Origin: Plantibacter sp. VKM Ac-2880
GTDB lineage: Bacteria; Actinomycetota; Actinomycetes; Actinomycetales; Microbacteriaceae
Reading direction: 5' to 3'
DNA: 64,000 nucleotides
Assembly (NCBI RefSeq): GCF_015351235.1
Contig: NZ_JADKSJ010000001.1
Location: forward strand, 1,443,668 to 1,507,667
In this document: one piece after another, positions 16,835 through 26,081 of the stretch
How positions within the stretch are numbered: the first letter of the stretch is position 1
Layout of the letters: every line of letters begins with the position of its first letter
Notes under the pieces: generated by a model
Told to the model about the DNA's origin: nothing
Database searches by the model: none
The model's input: the letters and a program-made list of their open reading frames with translations, nothing else
Position numbers and translations under genes: made by a program

Positions 16835-17869
16835 ATGACGGATCAGCACACCGACCAGCCAGCCCCGGGGAGTGCAGCCGCGGGTTCTTCAGCCGGGCTG
16901 CGATGGGGCATCCTCGGTCCCGCAGGCGTCGCGAAGAGCTTCACCGCCGACCTCCGCCGACACGGATTCGACGTCCGGGCCGTCGCCTCGCGGTCTGCGG
17001 AGACTGCAGCCGCGTTCGCCGCCGAGTTCGACGTCCCGAACGTCCACGTCGGGTACGAGGCCCTCGTCGCAGATCCCGAGGTGGACGTCGTCTACATCGC
17101 GACCCCGCACCCGTTCCACGCCGAGCAGGCGGTCCTCGCCCTCGATGCGGGGAAGCACCTCCTCATCGAGAAGCCCTTCACGCTCAACGCCGCCGAGGCG
17201 CAGGCGGTCGTCGCGCTCGCCGCAGAGCGGGGCCTCGTCGTCCTCGAGGCGATGTGGACCCGGTTCCTCCCGCACATGGTGCGCCTCCGCGAGTTGCTCG
17301 CGGACGGCGTGATCGGGCAGCCGCGCAGCCTCGTCGCCGACCACACGCAACTCCTCTCCGACGACCCCGACCACCGCATGAACAACCTCGGACTGGGCGG
17401 CGGTGCCCTGCTCGACCTCGGCGTCTACCCCGTCTCCTTCGCCTCGGCGGTCTTCGGCACTCCGACGTCGATCCAGGCGACCGCCGCCTTGCGCGACACT
17501 GGCGCCGACATGCAGGTTGCGACGATCTTCGGCTACGCGGACGGTCAGGTGGCGAACACGCTCTCCGCGAGCAACACCGTGGGCCCGAACCGCGCCGCCA
17601 TCGTCGGCACCGAAGGATGGATCGAGTTCGATCGTGTCTGGTACACGGCGACCACGTTCCGGGTGTTCGACACGAGCGGCGAGGTCGTCGAGACCTACCG
17701 CTCCGAGGTCGAGGGCCGCGGCATGCACTTCCAGGCCTGGGAGCTCGAACGGCTCGTCTCCGAGCGGCGTCTCTCCGGCGACATCATGCCGCTGGCCGAG
17801 ACGGTCGCGATCATGGAGACGCTCGACGAGGTCAGGCGTCAGATCGGCGTCCGCTACCCGGACGAATGA
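16835..17869 (+). CDS. Gfo/Idh/MocA family oxidoreductase
   Basis: A 344-residue NAD(P)-dependent dehydrogenase. The ATG at 16835 is five bases after AAGGAG. The Rossmann motif is WGILGPAGVAKSF near residue 25, the family signature HLLIEKPFTLN is near 108, and the C-terminal substrate domain contains GGGALLDLGVYPVSF with the usual Asp/Tyr positions. Family members oxidise or reduce sugars, inositols and related diols. The substrate cannot be determined here. The end overlaps the convergent glycosyltransferase gene by 38 bp, so neither has a terminator between them. Confidence 0.9.
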   Translation: MTDQHTDQPAPGSAAAGSSAGLRWGILGPAGVAKSFTADLRRHGFDVRAVASRSAETAAAFAAEFDVPNVHVGYEALVADPEVDVVYIATPHPFHAEQAVLALDAGKHLLIEKPFTLNAAEAQAVVALAAERGLVVLEAMWTRFLPHMVRLRELLADGVIGQPRSLVADHTQLLSDDPDHRMNNLGLGGGALLDLGVYPVSFASAVFGTPTSIQATAALRDTGADMQVATIFGYADGQVANTLSASNTVGPNRAAIVGTEGWIEFDRVWYTATTFRVFDTSGEVVETYRSEVEGRGMHFQAWELERLVSERRLSGDIMPLAETVAIMETLDEVRRQIGVRYPDE

Positions 17870-19034
17870 CGCGGGGGACCGGCGACCGCGGGTCGAGTCC
17901 ACCGCGTTGCGCCCGCGCTCCCTGGTGGAGTTCGATGGCGTCGCTGTAGTGACCGATGAGCGCGCTGCTGACGCTCTTCCAGCTCCGCGGGAGGACGCCG
18001 GCCCGGGCCGCGGCACCGAACGCAGCACGCTTCACCTCGTCGCCGACGAGGTCTTGGACGAAGCCGCGCAGCTGTTCGAGCCTTCCCGGCTCGTACAGCC
18101 ACCCGGTCCGGCTGGAGTCGACGAGGTCCACGGGGCCACCGCGCCCGGTCGCGACCACGGGCACACCTGACGCCATCGCCTCCTGGATCGTCTGGCAGAA
18201 GGTCTCCGACTCGCCGGGGTGGACGAAGACATCGAGTCCCGCCATCGCGACCGCGAGCTCCTCGCCGCCGAGGAACCCGGTGAAGACCGCGTCGGGGAGT
18301 CGCTGTTCGAGTGCTGCGCGGAGCGGTCCCTCGCCGACGACGACCAGTTTCACGCCGGGGAGGCCGCCGAGTACCGCGAGGTCGGCGACCTGCTTCTCCG
18401 CGGCGAGTCGTCCGACGTATCCGACGATCCGCTCACCGTTCGGCGCGACGGACCGACGCCAGGCCTCACTGCGACGCTCCGGCGAGAAGCGGACGGCGTC
18501 GACGCCGCGGACCCAGAGCCGGACCCGGGGGATCGCGTGCGCCTCCAGCTGCGTGATCGACTGACGCGAGGGCGCGAGGGTGATCGTCGCCTTCCCGTGG
18601 AGGCGTTCGACGTGCTGCCAGAGCAGCGACTCGGCCACCGGGAACCCGTAGCGTCCGGCATAGGCCGGGATGTCGGTCTGGTAGACCGCGACGGTGGGGA
18701 TGCCGAGTCGCTCGGCCGCCTGCACCCCGCGCCACCCCAGCACGAACGGGGAGGCCAGGTGGACGACGTCCGGCCGGAAGCCGCGCAGCAGTTCGGTGAT
18801 CCTGCCGACACCACCAGCGGCCACCCGCACGTTCCGATAGCGGGGGAGCGGGATCGACGGCACGCCGTCCACCCGGAACCCCTCGTGGTGGCTCGGCGTC
18901 GAGGCGCCGGCCCCCGGGGCGACGACGAGCACCTCGTCACCGCGGTCCGCGAAATGCTCCATGATGCGGAGCAGGGAGTGGGTGACGCCGTTCATCTGCG
19001 GCAGGAACGACTCGGTCACGATTGCGATCCTCAC
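17832..19034 (-). CDS. GT4 family glycosyltransferase, MgtA/PimB-like
   Basis: A 400-residue enzyme with GTG start at 19034 giving VRIAIVTESFLPQMNGVTHS, the normal start of this family; the frame upstream is non-coding. The N-terminal domain has VPSIPLPRYRNVRVA; the C-terminal donor domain has a Glu-x7-Glu motif within the ESETFCQTIQEAMASGVPVV segment and RGGPVDLV. This fits GDP-mannose-dependent mannosyltransferases of actinobacteria (MgtA/PimB' type) that act on lipid acceptors at the inner membrane face. Length is normal. It overlaps the convergent oxidoreductase gene by 38 bp. Acceptor specificity is inferred. Confidence 0.85.
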   Translation of the reverse strand: MRIAIVTESFLPQMNGVTHSLLRIMEHFADRGDEVLVVAPGAGASTPSHHEGFRVDGVPSIPLPRYRNVRVAAGGVGRITELLRGFRPDVVHLASPFVLGWRGVQAAERLGIPTVAVYQTDIPAYAGRYGFPVAESLLWQHVERLHGKATITLAPSRQSITQLEAHAIPRVRLWVRGVDAVRFSPERRSEAWRRSVAPNGERIVGYVGRLAAEKQVADLAVLGGLPGVKLVVVGEGPLRAALEQRLPDAVFTGFLGGEELAVAMAGLDVFVHPGESETFCQTIQEAMASGVPVVATGRGGPVDLVDSSRTGWLYEPGRLEQLRGFVQDLVGDEVKRAAFGAAARAGVLPRSWKSVSSALIGHYSDAIELHQGARAQRGGLDPRSPVPRVIRPGSGRRSDA

Positions 19035-19150
19035 ACCCACGATGCTCCGCGCCCGACCGGTCCCGGAGGTGCCCGAGAGGAGACGCGGCGGTGACCATCG
19101 GGTGACATCGCGGTGCCGCACGATGAAGCGCAGCCTGCTTTACTTATCGC

Positions 19151-20365
19151 ATGACTGCAGGCGGATTCGGACACGGCGGCGGGATCGCGTCGGAGCGCAT
19201 CGAGTCCTTCCCCTACACACCTGCCCGGCGTTTGCGGCCGAACGCCAAGGTGCTGCCGGAGCACGCCCGCGGCCACAACCGTGCGCTCGTCCTCCAGACG
19301 CTCTTCGCGAGCGGCGCCATGAGCCGTGCCGACATCGCGCGAGCCACCGGCCTCACGCGGGTGAGTATCTCCGACCTGGTCGCCTCGCTCATCGCCGACA
19401 ACCTCATCGTCGAGGTCGGGTTGCGGGAGACCGCACGCCCGGGCAAACCCGCCACCCTCATCGACATCAACCGGGCCGAGTTCCAGATCGTCGGCCTCGA
19501 CCTCTCCGACACCGAGCTGTTCCGCGGTGCCGTCCTCACCCTCGACGGTGACATCGTGACGATGCTGCAGGTGCCCCTCGACGGAGCGACGGGGGAAGCC
19601 GCGATCGCGAAGGCCGTGGCGCTCGCCGCCGACCTCGTCGACGAGGCGACGGTGGAGGTGCTCGGCCTCGGCGTCGGTTCGCCGGGCGTCGTGGACATCA
19701 CCGGCACGGTGCGCAGCGCCCCGAACCTCGGCTGGACGGACGTGGACCTCCAGGGGGCGATCGAGCAGGTCGCCCAGGTCCCGGTCCTCGTCGCGAACGA
19801 CGCCAACGCGGCGGTGCTCGCGGAGTACAGCTTCGGTGGGGCGGACGGCGACCTCATGCTCGTGAGCGTCGGCAACGGTGTCGGTGCCGGGTTGCTCGTC
19901 GGCGGCCACCCGCTGTTCGGCAGCCGGTTCGCGGCCGGCGAGATCGGTCACGTGGTCGTCGGTACGGATGGTGGCCCCCTCTGCGCCTGCGGGAAGCGCG
20001 GGTGCCTCGAAGCCTGGCTCGCCGTCCCGCACCTCCGGCAGCTGCTCGACGAGGTCGACGGGAGTGGCCTGCCGGTCGCGGAGGTCGAACGGCGCCGCGA
20101 CGAGATCCTGCGGGCCGCCGGGGAACGCCTCGGCATCTCGCTCGCCGCCATCGTCGGTGCCCTGAACCTCTCGGAGATCGTCGTGAGCGGCCCGGAGGAG
20201 CTGCTCGGCGGCGTGCTGCTGGACGCGGCGATCGAGACCGTCCGGGCGCGCACCATGACCGAGTTCCACGGCGGTGTCCGGATCCGGATGAGTGAGCAGG
20301 GCTCGGACATCGTGCTGCGCGGGACCGCGGTGATGGTGCTCTCCGGCCTCCTCGGCGTCTCCTGA
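19151..20365 (+). CDS. ROK family transcriptional regulator
   Basis: A 404-residue protein. Residues ~38-100 form a winged helix (MSRADIARATGLTRVSISDL); the rest is the ROK sugar-kinase fold with GLGVGSPGVVD near 173 (phosphate loop), NDANAAVLAEY near 217 and the zinc motif CACGKRGCLEAW near 277. ROK regulators (NagC/XylR types) repress sugar genes until a sugar or sugar phosphate binds. It is divergent from the glycosyltransferase with a 116-bp gap. No sugar operon adjoins, so the target is unknown. The kinase-site residues look intact enough that a kinase activity cannot be excluded. Confidence 0.9.
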   Translation: MTAGGFGHGGGIASERIESFPYTPARRLRPNAKVLPEHARGHNRALVLQTLFASGAMSRADIARATGLTRVSISDLVASLIADNLIVEVGLRETARPGKPATLIDINRAEFQIVGLDLSDTELFRGAVLTLDGDIVTMLQVPLDGATGEAAIAKAVALAADLVDEATVEVLGLGVGSPGVVDITGTVRSAPNLGWTDVDLQGAIEQVAQVPVLVANDANAAVLAEYSFGGADGDLMLVSVGNGVGAGLLVGGHPLFGSRFAAGEIGHVVVGTDGGPLCACGKRGCLEAWLAVPHLRQLLDEVDGSGLPVAEVERRRDEILRAAGERLGISLAAIVGALNLSEIVVSGPEELLGGVLLDAAIETVRARTMTEFHGGVRIRMSEQGSDIVLRGTAVMVLSGLLGVS

Positions 20366-20464
20366 CGGACGCTGGGCGCGCGCGTCGCACATTTCCTGGA
20401 CGGACTCGACGAAAAACCGCACTGCTTCCCGGCGTTTCGCCCACCTGGCACGTATGGTGCAAGG

Positions 20465-23400
20465 GTGTGGCGGCTAGAGAAGAGACGGGATGACGGCGAC
20501 GTGACGTCCGGAGTCGAGCGGGAAGCAGCGGAGTCGCAACTCCGCGAGGGTCCCGTCGCGGCATCGGCGGGCGTGGTCGACACGGCGCTGAACGCGTGGC
20601 GTCAGCAGCTCAGCACGGTCGGCGGACCCTCGCCCCTGCTGCACTTCGTCGATGCTCCGACGACCCGGGTCGAACTGAGTTCCACCCACCCCGGCGGCCT
20701 GCCGCAGTTCATCTCGGGGAAGTCGACGCTGTTGTCGAACCTCATCCGCGACGAGATCGCCCTCCGCGGAGCGAAGCGCGCCGCCGACCGCATCACCACC
20801 AAGGGCATCGAGCTCGCGACCGTCCGCGGCATCGACGCCGTGCACCTCGCCGTCGGTCTGGCCCAGTGGACGCACCAGGGTGAGGACTTCAGCGCCCCGG
20901 TCCTCCTGCGGCCGCTCGCCATCCGTCGGTACGGCCGCGACTTCGAGGTCAAACTCCGCGGTACCACCACGGCCAACCCGGAACTCGTGCGCGCGCTCCG
21001 TGAGCAGTTCGGCATCGTCCTCGACCCGGACGAGTTCGTCGCCCTGAGCGAGTCCGGCGGCGTCTTCAAGCCACAGCCCGTGATCGACCGCCTCCGCTCG
21101 CTCGCCGCTGGGCTCGAGTGGTTCACGGTCCAGCCCAGGCTGCTCGTCTCGTCCTTCGCCGCGGTCGGTCACTCCCTGCTGGACGACGCAGCGAAGCTCG
21201 ACCACCCGATCCTCGACGCGGTCGCCGGCGATGAAGGTGCCATCGGCCTCGTGCGCAGCAGCTTCACCCCGGTGGACGCGCCCGGCCAGGACGACCGTCC
21301 GCCGTCGACCGACACCCTGCTGCTCGACGCCGACGTGGAGCAGGAGAACGTCATCGCGCAGATCGGCGCCGGCAATTCGCTCGTCGTCACCACGCTCCCG
21401 GGCACCGGCGGCACCCAGACGATCGTGAACGCCATCGGCGTGCTCGCGTCCCAGCACAAGCGCGTCCTCGTGGTGAGCCCTCGCCGCTCCACCCTCGAGG
21501 GCATCCGCCACCGCCTGACGAAGGTCGGGCTCCCTGGTCTCTGCGCGTCGCCGTCGACCCTCCGCCGCGACCTCATCCAGGCGATCACGCGGAACGAGCG
21601 CGCGATCCCGCCGCAGGTGGGGGAGGTCGACGACGCCCTCGTGCGTCTGCGTCGGGTCCTCATCGACTACCGCACCTCGCTGCAGGCGAAGGACCCGGAC
21701 CTCCGGGTCTCCGTCATCGACGCCCTCGAGGCGCTCTCCAAGCTCTCGAAGCTGCCGAACCCGCCCGGGACCCTCGTCCGCCTCGACCGCCAGACGCTCG
21801 TGGGGCTCGCCGCCGGTCGTTCCCGTGCGGCCGAAGCGCTCGAAGGCGCGGCCGCCCTCGGTGAGTTCCGATACGGCCCCGGCGACTCGCCGTGGTACGG
21901 CGCCTCGTTCGACACGACCGCCGAGGCCCAGGAGACGCACGAGCTCGCCAAGCGCCTGCACCGCAAGGACCTCCCACAGTTGCTCGAGCGCGCCTACGGG
22001 CTCATCGGCCAGACGCAGATGCGTCCCTTCGAATCGATCGACGAACTCGGCATCTACCTCCGACTCCTCGCCGACATCCGCGAGACGCTCGACCGCTTCC
22101 AGCCCGACGTCTTCGACCGCTCGCTCGCCGACCTCATCGTCGCGACGAGCCCGCGGAAGGACTCGACGGCCATGTCCTCGGCCAGCCGCCGTCGTCTCAA
22201 GGCGCTCGCCAAGGAGTACCTGCGACCCGGCGCCCACGTGCCGGACATGAACGCCGCGCTCCGCCGGATCCAGCAGCAGCGCACCCTCTGGCAGCGCTAC
22301 GTGACGACCGGCGCGCCGCCGGAAGTGCCGCTCGGCATCGCGGACGTCGAGCAGACGTACGCCATGGTCGCGGGGAAGCTCGAACTCGTCGACCAGCCGC
22401 TCGGCATCGCCGACACCCCTGACCGCCTCGGGCGCCTCGCCATCCCGAGCCTCGTCCGGACGATCTCCGAACTCGCCGCCGAATCCGAGGTGCTGCACAA
22501 CCTCCAGGAGCGCACCGCGATCCTCGCCGGTCTGCGTGAGCAGGGCCTCGGCGAACTCATCATCGACCTGTCCCAGCGGCACGTGCCCCGGACACGCCTC
22601 GCCGACGAGCTCGAACTCGCCTGGTGGCAGTCGTTGCTCGAACTCGTCCTCACCGAGGACCGCGGTCTGCTCGGTGCGAACACGAGTGTCGTCGAGCGCC
22701 TCGAGTCCGACTTCCGCCTCGTGGACGAAGCGCACGCCTCCGCCTCCGGGCAGCTGCTCGCCTCGCTGCTCGCCGACACCTGGAAGATCGGCCTCGTCGA
22801 CCACGCGACCGAGGGCATGGCCCTCCGTTCGCTCCTGAAGCGCGACCGACCGCTCCGAGCCGCCGAGCTCGAGCAGGCGGCTCCCACGCTCTCTCGCGTC
22901 CTCGCGCCGGTCTGGCTCGTCTCGCCGTACGAGGTGCCGCGCATCCCGGAGAGCGCCTCCTTCGACGCCGTCTTCCTCGTCGACGCCGGTGCCACCCTGC
23001 TCGCCGAGAACGTGGACGCCATCCGCCGCGCTCGTCAGGTCGTCGCGTTCGGCGACCCGGTCACGCAGAGCCCGTCGCCGTTCGAGATCCGTCTGACGGA
23101 TCAGGAGGCGTCGCCGGAGCCGCACGCCGACCTCGCCGAGTTGCACCGCGAGTCCGCGCTCGAGCAGCTGAGCTCCGTCCTCCCGACCCTCATGCTGACG
23201 CGGTCCTACCGCGCCGGTGGCGAGGACCTCGCGGAGCTCGTCAACGAGCGGTTCTACGGCGGCCAGATCGACTCCCTTCCGTGGGCCGGCTCGTTCCTCG
23301 GCCACGGCAGCCTGAGCCTCGACTACGTGCCCGGCGGACTCGGCATGCCCGACCCCGTCACCGGCGCCGTCGAGAGCGTCGACGTCGAGGTCGAACGGGT

Positions 23401-24202
23401 CGTCGAACTCGTCCTCGAGCACGCGTCGAACCGTCCGCGCGAGTCGCTCATGGTGGTCACGGCGAGCGACAAGCACGCGGTGCGCGTCCAGCAGGCCGTC
23501 CTCGCCGCCTTCGCGCGTCGTGCCGACCTCTCCGACTTCCTCCTCCGCGAGCGCGCGGAGCCCTTCACCGTCCTGACGCTCGAGCAGTCCGTCGCCGAGA
23601 GTCGCGATCGCGTCATCTTCTCGATCGGATACGGGCTGACGCCGCACGGTCGGGTCCTGTCGGACTTCGGTGCGCTGGGCCAGCCCGGTGGGGACCGGTT
23701 GCTCGCGGTCGGCATGACGCGCGCCCGACGGTCCATGGTGATCGTCTCCTGCGTGCGTCCCGAGGACCTCGATCAGAACCGGATCCAGCACGGCATCCTC
23801 GCTCTCGCCCGCATCCTCACCGACACGTCACGACGTGCTTCCGAGGACCAGGCGACGCACGAGGCCGAGCCGATGCTCGTCGATCTCGCCACCCGTCTGG
23901 AGACGCTCGGGATGCGGGTCGACATGGGCTACCGCGGCAAGCTCGCGCTCGTCGCCTCATGGGGTGGCCGGGCCGTCGTCGTCGAGTGCGACGAGGAACT
24001 GGGTGACGCGAGCCTCCGCGAGTCGCTGCGGCTCCGCCCCGACGTCCTGCGCCGCCTCGGCTGGCACTACGTGCGGGTGCACAGCTTCGATTTGTTCGCC
24101 GACGCGGAGGCGGTCGCGCAGCGTGTCGCCGGCGTGCTCGGACTCACGACGACGGAACACCTCGACACCGCGCCGATCGCCGTGCAGGTCCCACGCCACT
24201 GA
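20465..24202 (+). CDS. Large SF1 helicase-like protein with altered Walker motifs
   Basis: A 1245-residue protein related to DUF4011-type SF1 helicases. Helicase elements are visible in order: motif I region LPGTGGTQT (311-319), motif II region AVFLVDAG, motif III-like GDPVTQSPSPF, motif IV-like TRSYRAGGEDL, motif V-like LEQSVAESRDRVI and motif VI MTRARRSMVIVS. The Walker A Lys is Gly and the Walker B Glu is Ala, so ATP hydrolysis is doubtful. The last ~95 residues look like a Vsr/MTES_1575-type nuclease-like fold (VVVECDEE ... LRRLGWHYVRVHSFDLF). The start is uncertain: GTG 20465 or GTG 20501. A small ORF follows 16 bp later. Confidence 0.75.
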   Translation: MWRLEKRRDDGDVTSGVEREAAESQLREGPVAASAGVVDTALNAWRQQLSTVGGPSPLLHFVDAPTTRVELSSTHPGGLPQFISGKSTLLSNLIRDEIALRGAKRAADRITTKGIELATVRGIDAVHLAVGLAQWTHQGEDFSAPVLLRPLAIRRYGRDFEVKLRGTTTANPELVRALREQFGIVLDPDEFVALSESGGVFKPQPVIDRLRSLAAGLEWFTVQPRLLVSSFAAVGHSLLDDAAKLDHPILDAVAGDEGAIGLVRSSFTPVDAPGQDDRPPSTDTLLLDADVEQENVIAQIGAGNSLVVTTLPGTGGTQTIVNAIGVLASQHKRVLVVSPRRSTLEGIRHRLTKVGLPGLCASPSTLRRDLIQAITRNERAIPPQVGEVDDALVRLRRVLIDYRTSLQAKDPDLRVSVIDALEALSKLSKLPNPPGTLVRLDRQTLVGLAAGRSRAAEALEGAAALGEFRYGPGDSPWYGASFDTTAEAQETHELAKRLHRKDLPQLLERAYGLIGQTQMRPFESIDELGIYLRLLADIRETLDRFQPDVFDRSLADLIVATSPRKDSTAMSSASRRRLKALAKEYLRPGAHVPDMNAALRRIQQQRTLWQRYVTTGAPPEVPLGIADVEQTYAMVAGKLELVDQPLGIADTPDRLGRLAIPSLVRTISELAAESEVLHNLQERTAILAGLREQGLGELIIDLSQRHVPRTRLADELELAWWQSLLELVLTEDRGLLGANTSVVERLESDFRLVDEAHASASGQLLASLLADTWKIGLVDHATEGMALRSLLKRDRPLRAAELEQAAPTLSRVLAPVWLVSPYEVPRIPESASFDAVFLVDAGATLLAENVDAIRRARQVVAFGDPVTQSPSPFEIRLTDQEASPEPHADLAELHRESALEQLSSVLPTLMLTRSYRAGGEDLAELVNERFYGGQIDSLPWAGSFLGHGSLSLDYVPGGLGMPDPVTGAVESVDVEVERVVELVLEHASNRPRESLMVVTASDKHAVRVQQAVLAAFARRADLSDFLLRERAEPFTVLTLEQSVAESRDRVIFSIGYGLTPHGRVLSDFGALGQPGGDRLLAVGMTRARRSMVIVSCVRPEDLDQNRIQHGILALARILTDTSRRASEDQATHEAEPMLVDLATRLETLGMRVDMGYRGKLALVASWGGRAVVVECDEELGDASLRESLRLRPDVLRRLGWHYVRVHSFDLFADAEAVAQRVAGVLGLTTTEHLDTAPIAVQVPRH

Positions 24203-24218
24203 TGGTCGGACGCTGATC

Positions 24219-24434
24219 ATGCAGGACGATCAGGAGCCGGCGATCGTCCGCCCCCGAGGGTCGAGACGCGCGATCCGTCCCGGTGCTCCTGGGACGGATC
24301 CGGCGCCGCAACTCCCGGCCGGCCCGGTGAAGGCCACCGAGGACACCGACGAGGCCTGGGGCGGTGCCACGAAACCCGCCGGCGGCGGCGGGAACGACGC
24401 AGAGCTGCAACACAACGTCCCGCCCCACTGGTGA
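24219..24434 (+). CDS. Small conserved-type hypothetical protein (71 aa)
   Basis: An ATG at 24219, 16 bp after the helicase-like stop, opens a 71-residue frame with normal codon bias. It begins MQDDQEPAIVRPRGSRRAIR and ends DAELQHNVPPHW. It is polar, Pro/Gly-rich and probably disordered, without membrane segments. Short proteins of this type (RPRG...RRAIRPGAPG, ending PPHW/PPHY) occur next to this helicase gene in related actinobacteria as far as I recall. Function is unknown; co-transcription with the helicase-like gene is likely. Confidence 0.6.
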   Translation: MQDDQEPAIVRPRGSRRAIRPGAPGTDPAPQLPAGPVKATEDTDEAWGGATKPAGGGGNDAELQHNVPPHW

Positions 24435-24441
24435 GCGGGAC
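24416..24441. terminator. Convergent terminator hairpin
   Basis: CGTCCCGC (24416-24423) pairs with GCGGGACG (24434-24441). The hairpin overlaps the end of the small gene and lies 30 bp from the mscL stop codon, serving both converging units. Confidence 0.6.
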
Positions 24442-24471
24442 GGGACGTCGACAGCAGTTGCAGGCTGCGGG

Positions 24472-24918
24472 CTAGCGGCCGTCGGTCGTGTCGTCGCGTG
24501 CGGGCGGCAGCGGTGCGCTCGTGCCCGTCTTGAGGACGTCGCGGATCTCGGTGAGCAGGGACAGCTCGCTCGGAGCCGCCGCCTCGTCCGCGATGGTCGG
24601 CTTCGTCGTGACGCGCTTGAAGTGGTTCATCGGCAGCACGATGACGAAGTAGACGACGGCGGCGATGAGCACGAACTGGATCGCCGCACCGAGGAAGGCG
24701 CCGAACTGCAGATCGGCCGTCTGCCCGTCGAGGGTCGGGATCTTGACGACGAACGCGTCCTTCAGGCTCTCGGCCTTGAAGAGCGCACCCAGGAGCGGGT
24801 TGAAGATGTTCTCGACGAGCGAGTTGACGATCGCGGTGAATGCGGCCCCGATCACGACGGCCACGGCCAGGTCGATCACGTTGCCACGGAGGATGAACTC
24901 CTTGAAGCCTTTGAGCAT
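24472..24918 (-). CDS. mscL: Large-conductance mechanosensitive channel MscL
   Basis: A 148-residue MscL. The N-terminus MLKGFKEFILRGNVIDLAVA is the amphipathic N-helix and start of TM1. TM2 follows near 80-100 (FLGAAIQFVLIAAVVYFVIV), and the C-terminal helix is LSLLTEIRDVLK. Between them lies a periplasmic loop. MscL forms a homopentameric pore that opens under high membrane tension to release solutes in hypo-osmotic shock. An MscS-type channel lies at 31.2 kb in the same window. The gene precedes the FmdB-like and 5-FCL genes in reverse order, all on the minus strand. Confidence 0.97.
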   Translation of the reverse strand: MLKGFKEFILRGNVIDLAVAVVIGAAFTAIVNSLVENIFNPLLGALFKAESLKDAFVVKIPTLDGQTADLQFGAFLGAAIQFVLIAAVVYFVIVLPMNHFKRVTTKPTIADEAAAPSELSLLTEIRDVLKTGTSAPLPPARDDTTDGR

Positions 24919-24969
24919 GGGGTCTCCCTGATGATCGGGGATGGAACGGACCCTCGCTACGCTACCGGC

Positions 24970-25296
24970 TCAGGACGAGCTGCTCCCAGCCGAAGCCGGA
25001 GCCGGGCTCGAGGTCGAGGACGTGCCGGAGGAACCCTTGGCGTCGGACGAGGAGGACTTCGACGCGCCCTCCGAGCTGCCCGAGGACGCGGGGATGGAAC
25101 TCGACCCCTTGCCGGCACCGGCCCGGGAGTCCGTGCGGTAGAAACCGGACCCGTTGAAGGTCACGCCGACCGCGCTGAAGAGCTTCCGCAGCTTGCCCGA
25201 GCAGGCCGGGCACTCGGTGAGCGAGTCGTCGGTGAACGCCTGCTGGATGTCGAAGGCATTGCCGCACTCGGTGCAGCGGTACGCATAGGTGGGCAC
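24970..25296 (-). CDS. FmdB family zinc-ribbon protein
   Basis: A 108-residue protein beginning at a GTG (25296) after AGGAG, reading VPTYAYRCTECGNAFDIQQA. The two CxxC pairs (Cys8/Cys11 and Cys29/Cys32) make the FmdB/CxxC-CxxC-SSSS zinc ribbon, followed by KLFSAVGVTFNGSGFYRTDS. The tail (~60-108) is Ser/Gly-rich and disordered. The regulatory role proposed from the FmdB name is unproven. It sits 32 bp from the 5-FCL gene, as is common in actinobacteria, so the two are probably co-transcribed. Confidence 0.9.
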   Translation of the reverse strand: MPTYAYRCTECGNAFDIQQAFTDDSLTECPACSGKLRKLFSAVGVTFNGSGFYRTDSRAGAGKGSSSIPASSGSSEGASKSSSSDAKGSSGTSSTSSPAPASAGSSSS

Positions 25297-25328
25297 GGGG
25301 TCTCCTGGGATGTGGTGGGTCGTCGCGC

Positions 25329-25928
25329 TCAGCGGCGCGGTCGGACCTGGTCGAAGTCGATGATGCGGCTCGGCGTGACCGCACCGCCGACGGGTTCGTC
25401 GTGGATCTCGCTCGGGACCTCGTCGAGGATCTCGGTGTCGTAGAGGACCGCGTAGACGGGTGGGCAGCGCTCCATCGAACCGAGCGTCTTGTCGAAGTAG
25501 CCACGACCCCAGCCCATCCGCATGCCACTGCCGTCGACGGCGGCCGCCGGCACGAGGATGAGGTCGACGTCGTTGATGGCGATGGGACCGAGCGTGGTGC
25601 CGACGACCTCTGGCGTGCCGGCGAAGCCGACCGTCTCGATGCCGTCCTCGCCGATCGTCCAGTCGAGGAGCCCGTCGGTGCGGGTCACGGGGAAGAGGAT
25701 GCGGATGCCGGCTTCCTGGGCCCACTGAAGGAACGGACGCGTGTCCGGTTCGCTCGGTGAGGCGAGGTAGCAGGCCAACGAGGTCGCTCCGAGTCGGGAG
25801 ACGAGGGCTCTGAGGTTGTCGGTCAGCCCGGTCGTCGACCGCTCCTTCTCGAGCGAGGTGAGCAGCTCACGCCGCTCACGGAGCTCGGCGCGGAGCGCTC
25901 GTTTCTCGTGCTCTGCGGGGCTCGTCAT
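25329..25928 (-). CDS. 5-formyltetrahydrofolate cyclo-ligase
   Basis: A 199-residue enzyme of the 5-FCL family, which converts 5-formyl-THF and ATP to 5,10-methenyl-THF and so recycles the folate pool. The N-terminus has the Lys/Arg-rich EKRALRAELRERRE helix. The C-terminal signature is GMRMGWGRGYFDKTL, with the nucleotide-binding Gly/Arg residues and the metal-binding Asp. I choose ATG 25928 (MTSPAEH); ATG 25937 would add three residues. It is divergent from galU with about 150 bp between them. Neighbours mscL, fmdB and galU form a common actinobacterial block. Confidence 0.9.
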   Translation of the reverse strand: MTSPAEHEKRALRAELRERRELLTSLEKERSTTGLTDNLRALVSRLGATSLACYLASPSEPDTRPFLQWAQEAGIRILFPVTRTDGLLDWTIGEDGIETVGFAGTPEVVGTTLGPIAINDVDLILVPAAAVDGSGMRMGWGRGYFDKTLGSMERCPPVYAVLYDTEILDEVPSEIHDEPVGGAVTPSRIIDFDQVRPRR

Positions 25929-26081
25929 GGGTCCCATTCTAAACGGCTCGCCGCCGCCGTCGGCTCGTTGCGCGGCGACCTACCGGACAACTGCCGCGTC
26001 GTCCAGGGGTTGAGGGGATTTCACCCCCGTTCGAGGCCGTCTTCGACGACTTCCCCGGCTCCACACGATAGGTTTTCCCCT

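Noticed and set aside
20474-23791. Very long open frame antisense to the helicase-like gene
   Set aside because: In such GC-rich DNA the antisense frame of a real gene often stays open. The predicted protein is Arg/Glu/Asp/Val-rich without domains, and the plus-strand protein has clear motifs.
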